From CAYMUR01 sp964393615 (lineage in GTDB: Bacteria > Planctomycetota > Planctomycetia > Pirellulales > Pirellulaceae): DNA of 64,000 bases. Of this stretch, positions 34,274 through 42,713 are shown one piece after another. The stretch lies in assembly GCA_964393615.1 (NCBI GenBank), contig CAYMUR010000011.1, forward strand, positions 27,927 through 91,926. The letters run 5' to 3'. Each line of letters begins with the position of its first letter. Within the stretch, counting starts at the first letter, position 1. A program made the translations under genes and the position numbers. Below the pieces are notes generated by a model. The model worked only from the letters and a program-made list of their open reading frames with translations. It was not told the DNA's origin and made no database searches.

Positions 34274-35083
34274 TTATTGTTGGTTGAATTTCTTTCTCAG
34301 GATTACGTCAGCCCACTGTGGAGCCAAATGTGACAAGGCAAAAAGGAGTTTTGCTGTGGAGGGGACGACTAATTCTGCCTGGCGTCGTTCGATCGCCTTG
34401 ACTATCTGTTTTGCCACTTTTTTCCCGTTAAGGGCCGACAGTCGTAGGCCGGCACCGGGCTGACGTGCCGACTCGGGTAAATTGTCAATTTTGTTATCAT
34501 ACCGACTCCCTGCATCGTCCCTTTCAATGGTTCCCGGACAGACGAGGAGTACATGAATTCCTTTTGGGGCTAACTCCAATCGTAGCTGTGCGGAATAAGC
34601 AGCCAACGCGAATTTGGTGGCCGGATAAGCGCCTAAGTGAAATCCAACCGATTTTGATGCCAACGATCCGATGTTGACAATGGATCCTGAGGTTCTTTCC
34701 AGGTGTTTTATCGCGGATTGTGTGCAACGCACGATTGGCCAAAAATTAATCTCGAACAATTTGCGGAAATCGTCAACGGTGGTGTCCGTGATCATTTGCC
34801 GATCGGATTGTCCGACATTATTGACCAGTACGTCCATGCGGCCATACTTTTCTATTGTTTGGGCTATGATTCGGTCAACTTGTTCGTTTTGGGTAACATC
34901 AGCAACCAACGGTGTAATGCAAGCGCCTGATTGGCGTAAAATCTCGGCGGTGCGTTCCAAACGTTCCTGGCCGCGCGCGACAATGACTACGGAAGCGCCA
35001 CGGTTGGCAAAATGCTGTGCGATCGTGCGTCCCAGGCCTGCAGATCCACCAGTGACGATGATGACTTTGTTAGTCCAGTGCAT
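34274..35083 (-). CDS. Short-chain dehydrogenase/reductase
   Basis: 269 residues of the classical SDR fold: cofactor motif T-G-G-S-A-G-L-G (11-18), N-N-V-G (88-91), and the catalytic triad Ser140, Tyr153 and Lys157 (Y-P-A-T-K). The basic residues after the second strand (A-R-G-Q-E-R) suggest NADP. The substrate cannot be read from sequence; the C-terminal third, with a hydrophobic tail (L-L-F-A-L-S-H-L-A-P-Q-W), resembles 3-ketodihydrosphingosine-reductase-like or other lipid SDRs, but this is weak. The gene starts 4 bp after the stop of the DUF6174-like gene, so the two are probably cotranscribed. Confidence 0.88.
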   Translation of the reverse strand: MHWTNKVIIVTGGSAGLGRTIAQHFANRGASVVIVARGQERLERTAEILRQSGACITPLVADVTQNEQVDRIIAQTIEKYGRMDVLVNNVGQSDRQMITDTTVDDFRKLFEINFWPIVRCTQSAIKHLERTSGSIVNIGSLASKSVGFHLGAYPATKFALAAYSAQLRLELAPKGIHVLLVCPGTIERDDAGSRYDNKIDNLPESARQPGAGLRLSALNGKKVAKQIVKAIERRQAELVVPSTAKLLFALSHLAPQWADVILRKKFNQQ

Positions 35084-35087
35084 TATT

Positions 35088-35591
35088 TCAATTCACTATT
35101 TTAAATGCCACCACTTGCCATTCAACTTGCATACGCGACCCAATTTCAATTCGTCGGTAGCGACTAGGATACCCGTATTTTTGGTCGAAAAGACAATGTA
35201 AAACCAATCGCGGAGTATCAGCTGGCTGGGTAGGCGTGTGACGAATCAAATTGTCCAAGTCAATTTCGATGGTGTTGAACATGCCTGGGACGCTCCAGGT
35301 ACCGATAGTACGCTGTCTTGGTAATGGATATCCGTTTCGGCTGGCTCGAACAGCCTGGCCGTCGCGAACCTGAACCTGATAAGTCGCGGCCTGTGGTCCA
35401 CTCACGCTGACTTCGATATCATAGTTGACAGGGCCATGTGTTTCCCAGTGGTCCCAAGCCGACTGAAACCGACTTGGGGTTAAATCCGGTAAAGCTGTCG
35501 GAGCCATGATCCGCAGTCCAACGACGATACAAGCCAATCCAGAAATCGCTCCACCGAGAGCCGCCAGGGCGATGGAAGTAGTGCGTCGCAT
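35088..35591 (-). CDS. Membrane-anchored DUF6174-like protein
   Basis: About 167 residues from an ATG at 35591; a TTG at 35666 would add 25. A hydrophobic N-terminal segment (about 7-30) is followed by a small extracytoplasmic domain with W-E-T-H-G-P-V-N-Y-D-I-E-V, V-R-D-G-Q-A-V, and near the end L-F-D-Q-K-Y-G-Y-P-S-R-Y-R-R-I-E-I. This pattern (a dG-x-V strand, then D-x-x-Y-G-Y-P) recalls the DUF6174 family, whose function is unknown. The SDR gene follows 4 bp downstream. Divergent from pyruvate kinase. Confidence 0.65.
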   Translation of the reverse strand: MRRTTSIALAALGGAISGLACIVVGLRIMAPTALPDLTPSRFQSAWDHWETHGPVNYDIEVSVSGPQAATYQVQVRDGQAVRASRNGYPLPRQRTIGTWSVPGMFNTIEIDLDNLIRHTPTQPADTPRLVLHCLFDQKYGYPSRYRRIEIGSRMQVEWQVVAFKIVN

Positions 35592-35776
35592 ATTATTTAG
35601 ATTTCGAGATAGGGAGGTGTTGTTGTTGGCACGGGTTCCCTGCGAAGGGCCATTGGTGTGTGTCAATACGACAATGGTGGAAACGACACGCTTTTTGTTG
35701 ACCGGAAATGCTTATTGGAATAATGGACTAACCTCTTTATAAAATCGAAAACCGGCCAACGTCAATGGAGGACAGA

Positions 35777-37219
35777 ATGACTGCCTGCTCGGAATTGGAC
35801 CGTACGCGTACAAAAATTGTTGCCACGATTGGGCCGGCGTCATGTCGTCGAGCACAATTAACGGAATTAATTCATGCAGGGGTTAACATATTTCGTCTGA
35901 ATATGGCCCATGGAACTCCGGCCGAACATGAGAAGACCGTTTCTTTGATTCGTGATATTAGTCAGCTTCTGGGGCTGCCGGTAGGAATACTGGTTGATTT
36001 GGCCGGTCCCAAGATTCGGCTAGGACAGCTTGTCGAGGATCCACTGGAATGCCAAGTAGGTGGTCGGTTCGATTTTGTCAGGGGTGAGTCACCGTCTCGT
36101 GCGACCGAACTGGTTAGCACGTATCCACCGTTAGTGGATGAGCTAAGCGTGAATGACAGTGTGATGCTGGCGGATGGTACGGTCTCGCTGGTAGTCGAGG
36201 AAAAGCAGCATGACCGTGTAAGGTGTCGAGTGGTTCTTGGTGGTGTGTTGCGTAGCCGACAGGGGATCAATTTACCAGGTGTGAGTTTGAGCGTGCCATC
36301 ACTCACCGCTCGAGACCGAGCCAATGCGCTCTGGGCGAGTGGACAGGAGATTGATTTTGTTGGCCTTAGTTTTGTGCGACAGGAATCGGACGTGGCGGAA
36401 TTGAAATCGTTGCTGTGCAAAAATAGTTCTCAGGCAATGGTGGTCGCCAAGATTGAAAAACCGGAAGCCCTGGAAAGATTGGATAAGATCGTGGGTGCTG
36501 CAGACGCTGTCATGGTTGCGCGAGGTGATTTGGGTGTGGAAACCGAAGTTTCTGAAATGCCGATTGCGCAAAAGCGGATTATCAAAACGTGTAACCGCAT
36601 GGGGCGTCCCGTCATCGTCGCGACACAGATGTTGGATAGTATGCAGCACTCCAGCAGGCCGACACGTGCTGAGGCGACCGATGTTGCCAACGCGATTTTA
36701 GATGGAGCCGACGCGTGTATGCTTTCTGGTGAAACAGCCATTGGCAAATATCCGTTGGAGGCTGTGAAGATGATGCGGCGTATTATGCTGGCAACGGAAC
36801 AGTCGTTGCGCAGTATGACATTACCAGATCCAGGGTCGATACCAATTGTCGACGTGCACCCGATTACTGCCGCGACTGTCTATGGAGCAGGACAGATTGC
36901 CAGACGACTGCAGGCGAAACTCGTAGTCGTTTCCACGCGTAGCGGTGTTTCTGCCTTAGCGAAATCGAGCCAACGAAATTTTATCCCGACCGTGGCAGTA
37001 AGCGACTCTCAGCAGACATTACGCCGCATTTCGATGTTCTGGGGAATCACGGCCCTTGAAGATGCACCCTGTTTATACGGCGCTGAGCTTCGCACATTTA
37101 TCAATGAATGGGGAAAACAAGATGGCTGTCTAGAACCTGGAGATCGCGTTGTGATGGTGACTGGTAGCGGCATTATGACCGGCGCACACAACCAAGTGGT
37201 AGTGCATGAAGTAAGCTAG
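35777..37219 (+). CDS. pyk: Pyruvate kinase
   Basis: 480 residues from the ATG at 35777, with GGAGG five bases before; an ATG at 35765 lies within that ribosome site. It starts R-T-K-I-V-A-T-I-G-P-A-S and keeps the substrate and metal residues: N-M-A-H-G, D-L-A-G-P-K-I-R, and the signature V-A-K-I-E-K-P-E-A-L with the catalytic Lys, then M-V-A-R-G-D-L-G-V-E and A-T-Q-M-L-D-S-M. The enzyme converts phosphoenolpyruvate and ADP to pyruvate and ATP, the last step of glycolysis. The B domain is complete and the C-terminal allosteric domain is present. The gene appears monocistronic. Confidence 0.97.
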   Translation: MTACSELDRTRTKIVATIGPASCRRAQLTELIHAGVNIFRLNMAHGTPAEHEKTVSLIRDISQLLGLPVGILVDLAGPKIRLGQLVEDPLECQVGGRFDFVRGESPSRATELVSTYPPLVDELSVNDSVMLADGTVSLVVEEKQHDRVRCRVVLGGVLRSRQGINLPGVSLSVPSLTARDRANALWASGQEIDFVGLSFVRQESDVAELKSLLCKNSSQAMVVAKIEKPEALERLDKIVGAADAVMVARGDLGVETEVSEMPIAQKRIIKTCNRMGRPVIVATQMLDSMQHSSRPTRAEATDVANAILDGADACMLSGETAIGKYPLEAVKMMRRIMLATEQSLRSMTLPDPGSIPIVDVHPITAATVYGAGQIARRLQAKLVVVSTRSGVSALAKSSQRNFIPTVAVSDSQQTLRRISMFWGITALEDAPCLYGAELRTFINEWGKQDGCLEPGDRVVMVTGSGIMTGAHNQVVVHEVS

Positions 37220-37329
37220 TGGATCATGCCAGGTTGACATGGGCATGTCTTCGCATCAGGAGGGTCGTGGGGACACAACAGCATTTACCGCACCCAACAA
37301 TGCACGGACGAGTGATTGTCACTTGACGG

Positions 37330-37863
37330 TCACGATTGATTAGATTTCCGTTTACCTTTTCCTTGTGCTTGCACGATCGCATGTCCTAAAACAAACAGAA
37401 AACTACTGCCAAGAAATCCGGCCAATCCGCCGATTACTCCAAATGCCGTAGCGCCAAACAGCAGGCCGGCGGTTGTTAGAGAAGTGTGGTTAGCCCATAA
37501 GAGCCACATAGCGCCTCCCAGTGCCCCTGCCAGCATGGTGAATATTGTTGCGCCAATGATCGTTTTTCCCAAGGAAGCCTTATGACGTAGTTGTGTTGCG
37601 GGGGCGAAGTCATTGGAATGGACTTTGCCTGGGTACGGCCGCGGTAACGGGTTCAACGTGGAACCTGGTCCGTCGGCGTGGGTGGCCTGGTTCCGCAAGT
37701 TGCTTCCGATGGCGTTGCCTGCGATATGTGCAAAAACAGCACAACAAAAAAGAACTAATGTCCCGGCGCTCAGCGGGTGTAGTACTTTCATGGACGCTAG
37801 AAGAACGGACACAAGGGTCGTCAGCACCAAAAGTGTTGTCAGGCTGAAACGAATCGGTCCCAT
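37330..37863 (-). CDS. Membrane protein with planctomycete-type N-terminus
   Basis: 177 residues with about four membrane helices: two at the N-terminus (about 6-24 and 30-50) and two near the C-terminus (about 98-122 and 128-160), joined by a polar loop. The opening F-S-L-T-T-L-L-V-L-T-T-L-V-S-V-L-L-A is a form I associate with many uncharacterised planctomycete membrane proteins. It ends with a basic, Lys-rich tail. No function is known. It converges on pyruvate kinase; no clear terminator lies in the 110-bp gap. Confidence 0.75.
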   Translation of the reverse strand: MGPIRFSLTTLLVLTTLVSVLLASMKVLHPLSAGTLVLFCCAVFAHIAGNAIGSNLRNQATHADGPGSTLNPLPRPYPGKVHSNDFAPATQLRHKASLGKTIIGATIFTMLAGALGGAMWLLWANHTSLTTAGLLFGATAFGVIGGLAGFLGSSFLFVLGHAIVQAQGKGKRKSNQS

Positions 37864-38145
37864 TTAGATTTTCCAAAACCAACGAGCCGTGAAATGGATA
37901 CGGTAAAATACGATCAAGTTCCCAATTAATAATATCAGTTTCCTGGCCATGCGCGTATGTGAAAAATGGCAAGAATCCCCGTTGCCAACTCGGCCATTGA
38001 TGATGCCAGGCGTCACGGAATCTCCGCCGCGAGACAAGCTGTAGTCGATGTCCCTTATTTTGGCTGGCGGGACAAAAGCTGGCTTCATTTGACAAGGGAC
38101 CGAAACAGCAGCACCAACCAGCGGCGATGACGAGCTGACGGGAGG
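37864..38145. other. Short gap downstream of the FabI-like gene
   Basis: About 280 bp. Two overlapping minus-strand frames exist (one 74 codons from 38088), with a basic, weakly hydrophobic end, but neither has a good ribosome site or known content. I cannot support a gene here. Confidence 0.4.
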
Positions 38146-38958
38146 TCACCCATTCTGAGGGGCCTGGGTGACTTTTTTGAGGACGTCTTCGTCAAAGTAA
38201 TTGATTGACATGCCGGCATCGATGACCACCGACTGGGCGTTGATGCCGCTTGAACGGGAGCTCAGTAAAAACACAGCTGCATTGGCAACTTCTTCCGTTT
38301 TCACCGCCTTTTTCCGGGGAATGATTTCTTCGGCATACAGATAGGCATCCACGTATCCCGGAATACCGGCCGAAGCAGATGTTTTTAGTAGTCCGGGAGC
38401 TACCGCGTTGAAACGTACTTGGGAAAAATGACTGAATGATTTAGCCAGAAAAGCAAGGGAAGAGTCGAGCGCCGCTTTGATCGGCGCCATCATTCCATAC
38501 TTTTCATTGGCCATGCGGGTAGTAGAAATGGAAATGGTTACCACGGATGCCTCGGGGTGAAACATGTCTTGGAATGCGTGGCTGAGACTGATGAGAGAGA
38601 AACACGAAACATCAAATGATCGCAACATGACCGTTTTATCTGTTTCGTGAAATGGCCGTGGCCCGTCGCTGTAATCAGCAAAAGCGATAGAATGGACGAG
38701 CCCGTGTACAATGTTGTGGCGCTCTCCGATTTGTTTGCGCAATCGTTGGATTTGTTCGTCATGCTCAACGTCGCAGACAAAGACTTCTTCACCGGCTAAT
38801 AATTGTTTCAAGCCGTCGTAACGTTCCTGGCTGCGGACGATGTAGATGACTTTGGCACCACATGTTTTTAGCAGTGCTCCAATGTGAAAAGCGACGCTTT
38901 TACGGTTGGCAACGCCAAATACAAGGATTGTTTTGTCGGTAAGCTCTAGGAAATCCAT
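38146..38958 (-). CDS. Enoyl-ACP reductase (FabI-like)
   Basis: 270 residues from the ATG at 38958; the longer frame start at 39036 runs into the dehydratase gene. FabI signatures: the cofactor segment I-L-V-F-G-V-A-N-R-K-S-V-A, H-S-I-A-F-A near 89-94, catalytic Tyr154 and Lys161 (Y-x6-K), and the C-terminal S-S-R-S-S-G-I-N-A-Q. The second conserved tyrosine of bacterial FabI (ten residues before Tyr154) is Ile144. FabI reduces trans-2-enoyl-ACP with NAD(P)H. Because the gene ends a cluster with its own ketosynthase, ACP and dehydratase, it may be a dedicated copy and not the housekeeping enzyme. Confidence 0.85.
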   Translation of the reverse strand: MDFLELTDKTILVFGVANRKSVAFHIGALLKTCGAKVIYIVRSQERYDGLKQLLAGEEVFVCDVEHDEQIQRLRKQIGERHNIVHGLVHSIAFADYSDGPRPFHETDKTVMLRSFDVSCFSLISLSHAFQDMFHPEASVVTISISTTRMANEKYGMMAPIKAALDSSLAFLAKSFSHFSQVRFNAVAPGLLKTSASAGIPGYVDAYLYAEEIIPRKKAVKTEEVANAAVFLLSSRSSGINAQSVVIDAGMSINYFDEDVLKKVTQAPQNG

Positions 38959-38995
38959 GGCTGCGAAGACCTTATCGTGACGAGTGCCAGGGCAC

Positions 38996-39439
38996 TTAAT
39001 TCTGGGAAGCAACAGGCGGCGCCATGGTACAGGCAAAGTCTAGTCGAGCTGCTAAGTGACCGGCGACGGATATTTTTGCCCGAAGGAAAAAAGCTGTAGC
39101 CAATCGTTCGACGAGGATGACCTCTACTTCGATCGTATCGCCTGGCGATACCATGCGTTTGAATTTGACATCATTCATTCGAGTCGCCACGGGTATCCCT
39201 TGGCCTGCCTCCATTTGTTCCGACAGTAGTATGGCTCCTGCTTGCATGGCGAATTCACAAAGAATAACACCGGGGACTATTGGATTATCCGGATAATGTC
39301 CTTGCAGAAAAAAATCGTGTGCACGGATTTCTTTACGACAGACGATACGCGTGGATGCTAGTTCGACGACTTCTTCCACCAATAGCATCGGTGGTCGATG
39401 AGGAATCGCTTTTTGGATATCAAGGGGTTGGGTGTCCAT
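38996..39439 (-). CDS. FabZ-like 3-hydroxyacyl-ACP dehydratase
   Basis: 147 residues, one hot-dog domain. It has I-P-H-R-P-P-M-L-L-V near the start, and the active-site helix Q-G-H-Y-P-D-N-P-I-V-P-G-V with His48 followed by Glu62 (C-E-F-A-M-Q-A-G). This is the FabZ layout (His, Glu) and not the Asp of FabA. It would remove water from 3-hydroxyacyl-ACP. It lies 7 bp after the CrtI-like gene at 39447-40898 and 37 bp before the FabI-like start on the same strand. Confidence 0.87.
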   Translation of the reverse strand: MDTQPLDIQKAIPHRPPMLLVEEVVELASTRIVCRKEIRAHDFFLQGHYPDNPIVPGVILCEFAMQAGAILLSEQMEAGQGIPVATRMNDVKFKRMVSPGDTIEVEVILVERLATAFFLRAKISVAGHLAARLDFACTMAPPVASQN

Positions 39440-39446
39440 GTGGGTC

Positions 39447-40898
39447 TCAGGGAATGGTAGCCAGTGTATCGGGGGAAGAAAAAGATTTTGTCAGCTGTGA
39501 GTCGACGTCGTTGGCCACGATCACACCGTAGTTTATCGCGCCCAGCCAGCCTGACATGATAATGCCCACACTACCTGCGTGGTATAGGCCAGTAATTTGT
39601 TCAGGCAGGGCTCTGCTGATTGCTAATCCTTCGAATTTGGTTCCGAAACTAGCACCTTGAAGATGGCGTGTATAATGCTCAAACGTCACGGGTGTAGAGG
39701 CCTCGACATGTTCCACACGGTGACGAATGCCTGGTACATATTTGTCCAATGCATTCAGGGTCGTGTTGATTAAATCCTGTTTGCTATGTTGGTATTCTTC
39801 GGAAGAGAGATTTGTCCAGTCACGGTAATGAGCGTTTGTACTCGAGACAACCAGGCAGCGGCGACGGCCTTGTGGCCGCGTGCGTGGATAATAGAATGAA
39901 AACGTTCTACTAGTAATGTCCCGGTCCAATAACAAGTCAGTACGAAATAAAGGGGCGGTCGAACTAAATAACAAATCGCCTGTTGATTCTTCTAGCTGTT
40001 CGTCCGGCTTGAGAGCCATGTAGACTTGGGTACTGGAGTTGTTTAGTCGGACGTCTCGGGCCTGGTCGACAAATTGCTTGTCGAAGACCTTTTCGCCGAC
40101 CAGTTTGAAAATGGTCGATTGGAGATTTGCATTGGTGACGACTGACTTGGTGCGAATCGTCCGCCCACCTACCTCGACGGCAGATACTCGGTCACGCCGG
40201 ACATGAATGCGGTCAGCATTGCAACGGATTCGAATGTCGACACCATTTTTAATTAACTCGTCCCGCATTAATCCGATGAGCCGGTCGGTACCACCTTCAA
40301 AAGTGAAGACTCCTTTGGACATGAAATTCGAAAAAACGATCCCGTAGGTGATTGCGGGGTCTTCGAGCGTGGAGCCGTTTGCGTAAGTGATCGGTTCCAA
40401 AAGGAGGCGAATGATATCCTCACGCCCTGGGAAAAATTTCTCAAATAACTCGCCAGTTGTCATTTTCTGGTCGTCATAAAAATTCATTCCGCGAGCGGTG
40501 TCGAAAAAGTCAGTGACTTTGTCCAAAGGGATTTCAAATTGCTCCGTTAACAGTTGGGTAAAACTTTTCCGATGGTAATTCGTTGTTAAAGAGAACATTG
40601 GATTGTCAAAGCGGATGTTTTTAAGCTGCACGATGGACTCTGCAATTTCAGCGGTCCAATAGCGGCGGCAACTCTTGATCATGCCGAAAGGAAATCCATG
40701 TAACGAGATGTCGAAGATGTGGCCGCCTGGCCTCTTGAACCAGGTTGCCATGCCGCCTAGTTTGTAATGCTGTTCCAGTAATAAGACGGAATGCCCAGCC
40801 CGTCCGAGCACGTTGGCACATGTCAGTCCAGCGAGGCCACTTCCAATGACGATGACATCATACTGCTCTTGGGCTCCTTGGAGAAAATCTTTGGGCAT
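39447..40898 (-). CDS. CrtI-like FAD-dependent oxidoreductase (second copy)
   Basis: 483 residues. The FAD-binding Rossmann motif lies near the start (V-I-V-I-G-S-G-L-A-G-L-T-C-A, then the Glu of L-L-E-Q-H-Y and G-G-M-A-T-W-F), and the C-terminal FAD motif is G-L-Y-H-A-G-S-V-G-I-I-M-S-G-W. This is the phytoene desaturase/isomerase superfamily (CrtI, CrtD, CrtISO, retinol saturase). Members desaturate, saturate or isomerise polyenes. The substrate may be an acyl chain on the ACP coded two genes upstream, because no carotenoid synthase gene is near. Shares family but little sequence with its partner at 40985-42382. Confidence 0.85.
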   Translation of the reverse strand: MPKDFLQGAQEQYDVIVIGSGLAGLTCANVLGRAGHSVLLLEQHYKLGGMATWFKRPGGHIFDISLHGFPFGMIKSCRRYWTAEIAESIVQLKNIRFDNPMFSLTTNYHRKSFTQLLTEQFEIPLDKVTDFFDTARGMNFYDDQKMTTGELFEKFFPGREDIIRLLLEPITYANGSTLEDPAITYGIVFSNFMSKGVFTFEGGTDRLIGLMRDELIKNGVDIRIRCNADRIHVRRDRVSAVEVGGRTIRTKSVVTNANLQSTIFKLVGEKVFDKQFVDQARDVRLNNSSTQVYMALKPDEQLEESTGDLLFSSTAPLFRTDLLLDRDITSRTFSFYYPRTRPQGRRRCLVVSSTNAHYRDWTNLSSEEYQHSKQDLINTTLNALDKYVPGIRHRVEHVEASTPVTFEHYTRHLQGASFGTKFEGLAISRALPEQITGLYHAGSVGIIMSGWLGAINYGVIVANDVDSQLTKSFSSPDTLATIP

Positions 40899-40984
40899 GT
40901 CAACAAAATGTCCTGCATGAATCGTGGACTGGTGTCAGGGTTGAGCGAGCGGGTAAAATCGGACCCCATGTTTTATCTTGCTTT

Positions 40985-42382
40985 TCACCGGGCTCCCTGC
41001 AAACAATGTCGGTTGGCCATCGATATTCCACTGAAGATCGACCCTATGATACCCACATATCCTTGATCGGTTCCGCAGATGTAGAGGTTGTGAAGGGGCG
41101 TACTTCCGTCGAGTTTTTTAATGGGGGCGCCATAGACTGCACCATTTTCATGCCAGGTGAAACGTCGAATTGTTTTAGGCGTGAAAAAGTCGGTAGCGAT
41201 GACATGGCGACGAAAATCTGGCATAAAGCGCACCGCTGATGAAACGATCTGGTCGTGCCAGTGTAGTTTCTCCAAATGGTATTGTTCTTCGGGCATGTCA
41301 CACCAACGGCGGTGATTGGCCAATGCCGTCACACGGATGATTCCTTCGTCGAGCTCCTGTGCGGAACCGTTGACGTCACCGTAGTTGTAGTTGTTAGGAG
41401 ATGCGATGACACCGGTTCGGACGTCGCACAGTTGCTCGGGATTATGCCAGCCACATTTGTGGGAGTCATTAAAAAAAACAATTGTCTTGTCGTGGCCCAG
41501 GGATTTCGGTTGTCTGTCAATGATATTGATTGCTTCTGTGAATGATAAGTTTCCGACGGGTTGGTTGTCGACCATGGCGTTGCCACACATGCGTAACGTT
41601 TCGCGCCAACCGGCCGACGAGAGGATGTGGCGTCCTTCGAGTTGGTCGCCGTTATCCAGCACGACTCCGCATGCTTTGCTGCGGTCGTGTACAATTTGTT
41701 CTACTCCACTACGAAGTTTTAGTTCCCCCCCCAATGAGCGAAACCGGCGAACAAGTTTTTTCAGGATCAGGCGAACACCTACGAACGGTCGGCCGAAACC
41801 CTCCAGATAAATACTTCGAAATAAAATGCAAAACTGACCGAAATCCATATCGTGTTCACGGGCATTACCATACCACATTAACGGACAGAGGAGCATTTCT
41901 GTGAGTAATGGGTCGCGCAGCGTCGAGGATAATACCTCTCGAGCAGATATGTCGAAGGTCGCCTGCTCCAAGTCATCATAATCGACGATCTGTTCTAACA
42001 GTTTAGCGAAACGATCCTTTTCGGCAGGGAAATATTTGTGGACCTCGCTTTCCAAAAGTGCAAAATCGTTGTTGAAATTCAGGCTGATGTCCGGAAAGGC
42101 TATGGACGAACCAAATTGTGGTGCCAACGCAAAATCATCCCAACGAAACCGCAGTTGCCGTAAAAGTCTGGCCAAGGGACCTTTTTTAGTGCCGGGTGGG
42201 GTAAAGTTGGTCACCGCGTGCAGCCCCACATCGTAGTCGCGGCCGTTCAGCCGGTAAAAGGAGTTCAGGCCGCCGATGGTGTAATGCCGCTCAAGAATAC
42301 AGACCCGTTGATCGTAGTGGGCTAGCCGAATACCGGCAGCCAAACCGGACATGCCGGCACCAATGATAATCGTGTCGTACAT
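40985..42382 (-). CDS. CrtI-like FAD-dependent oxidoreductase (first copy)
   Basis: 465 residues. N-terminal FAD motif I-I-I-G-A-G-M-S-G-L-A-A-G, then L-E-R-H-Y-T-I-G-G-L-N-S-F, and a C-terminal motif L-Y-I-C-G-T-D-Q-G-Y-V-G-I-I-G-S-I. It belongs to the same superfamily as the next gene, but the two are clearly divergent and not a recent duplication. It starts 34 bp after the ACP stop. Redox or isomerising work on an ACP-bound or free polyunsaturated chain is the most economical guess. Confidence 0.85.
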   Translation of the reverse strand: MYDTIIIGAGMSGLAAGIRLAHYDQRVCILERHYTIGGLNSFYRLNGRDYDVGLHAVTNFTPPGTKKGPLARLLRQLRFRWDDFALAPQFGSSIAFPDISLNFNNDFALLESEVHKYFPAEKDRFAKLLEQIVDYDDLEQATFDISAREVLSSTLRDPLLTEMLLCPLMWYGNAREHDMDFGQFCILFRSIYLEGFGRPFVGVRLILKKLVRRFRSLGGELKLRSGVEQIVHDRSKACGVVLDNGDQLEGRHILSSAGWRETLRMCGNAMVDNQPVGNLSFTEAINIIDRQPKSLGHDKTIVFFNDSHKCGWHNPEQLCDVRTGVIASPNNYNYGDVNGSAQELDEGIIRVTALANHRRWCDMPEEQYHLEKLHWHDQIVSSAVRFMPDFRRHVIATDFFTPKTIRRFTWHENGAVYGAPIKKLDGSTPLHNLYICGTDQGYVGIIGSIFSGISMANRHCLQGAR

Positions 42383-42415
42383 CGAAACTTTGTAACGTAT
42401 GAGCGATCAGCCAAC

Positions 42416-42679
42416 CTACGAGACGCGGGCTACGTCTCTGAGCAACGGTTCGAGATAACTGACGGTGCTCTGCATGCTTGCTAACTCGCCGTAATTTTCC
42501 TCAGGAATCTGAATTTTGTGCCTTTTTCGCAATTCCATCACGATATCGAGAAAATCCATGCTATCCAGTTCAAGTTGATCGCGAAAGGCGACACTGTCTT
42601 GCAGGTTGCTTAAATCCTCATCGGGGGCGATATCGGATAGAATGTCGATGATCTCCTCTCTGATTTCTACGTTTGTCAT
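42416..42679 (-). CDS. Acyl carrier protein
   Basis: 87 residues, acidic and helical, with the phosphopantetheine site L-E-L-D-S-M-D-F-L-D (Ser40). Asp-Ser-Met in place of the usual Asp-Ser-Leu is common in specialised carrier proteins. It would carry growing acyl chains for the ketosynthase coded 34 bp upstream and the FAD enzymes downstream. The presence of its own ACP supports a dedicated pathway. Confidence 0.9.
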   Translation of the reverse strand: MTNVEIREEIIDILSDIAPDEDLSNLQDSVAFRDQLELDSMDFLDIVMELRKRHKIQIPEENYGELASMQSTVSYLEPLLRDVARVS

Positions 42680-42713
42680 TCAGTCGTTCTCCCGTTCTCC
42701 ATTTTTTATCACA

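Noticed and set aside
37610..38149. 179-codon minus-strand frame overlapping the membrane protein gene
   Set aside because: It overlaps the clear gene at 37330-37863 in another frame and its hydrophobic start is weak.
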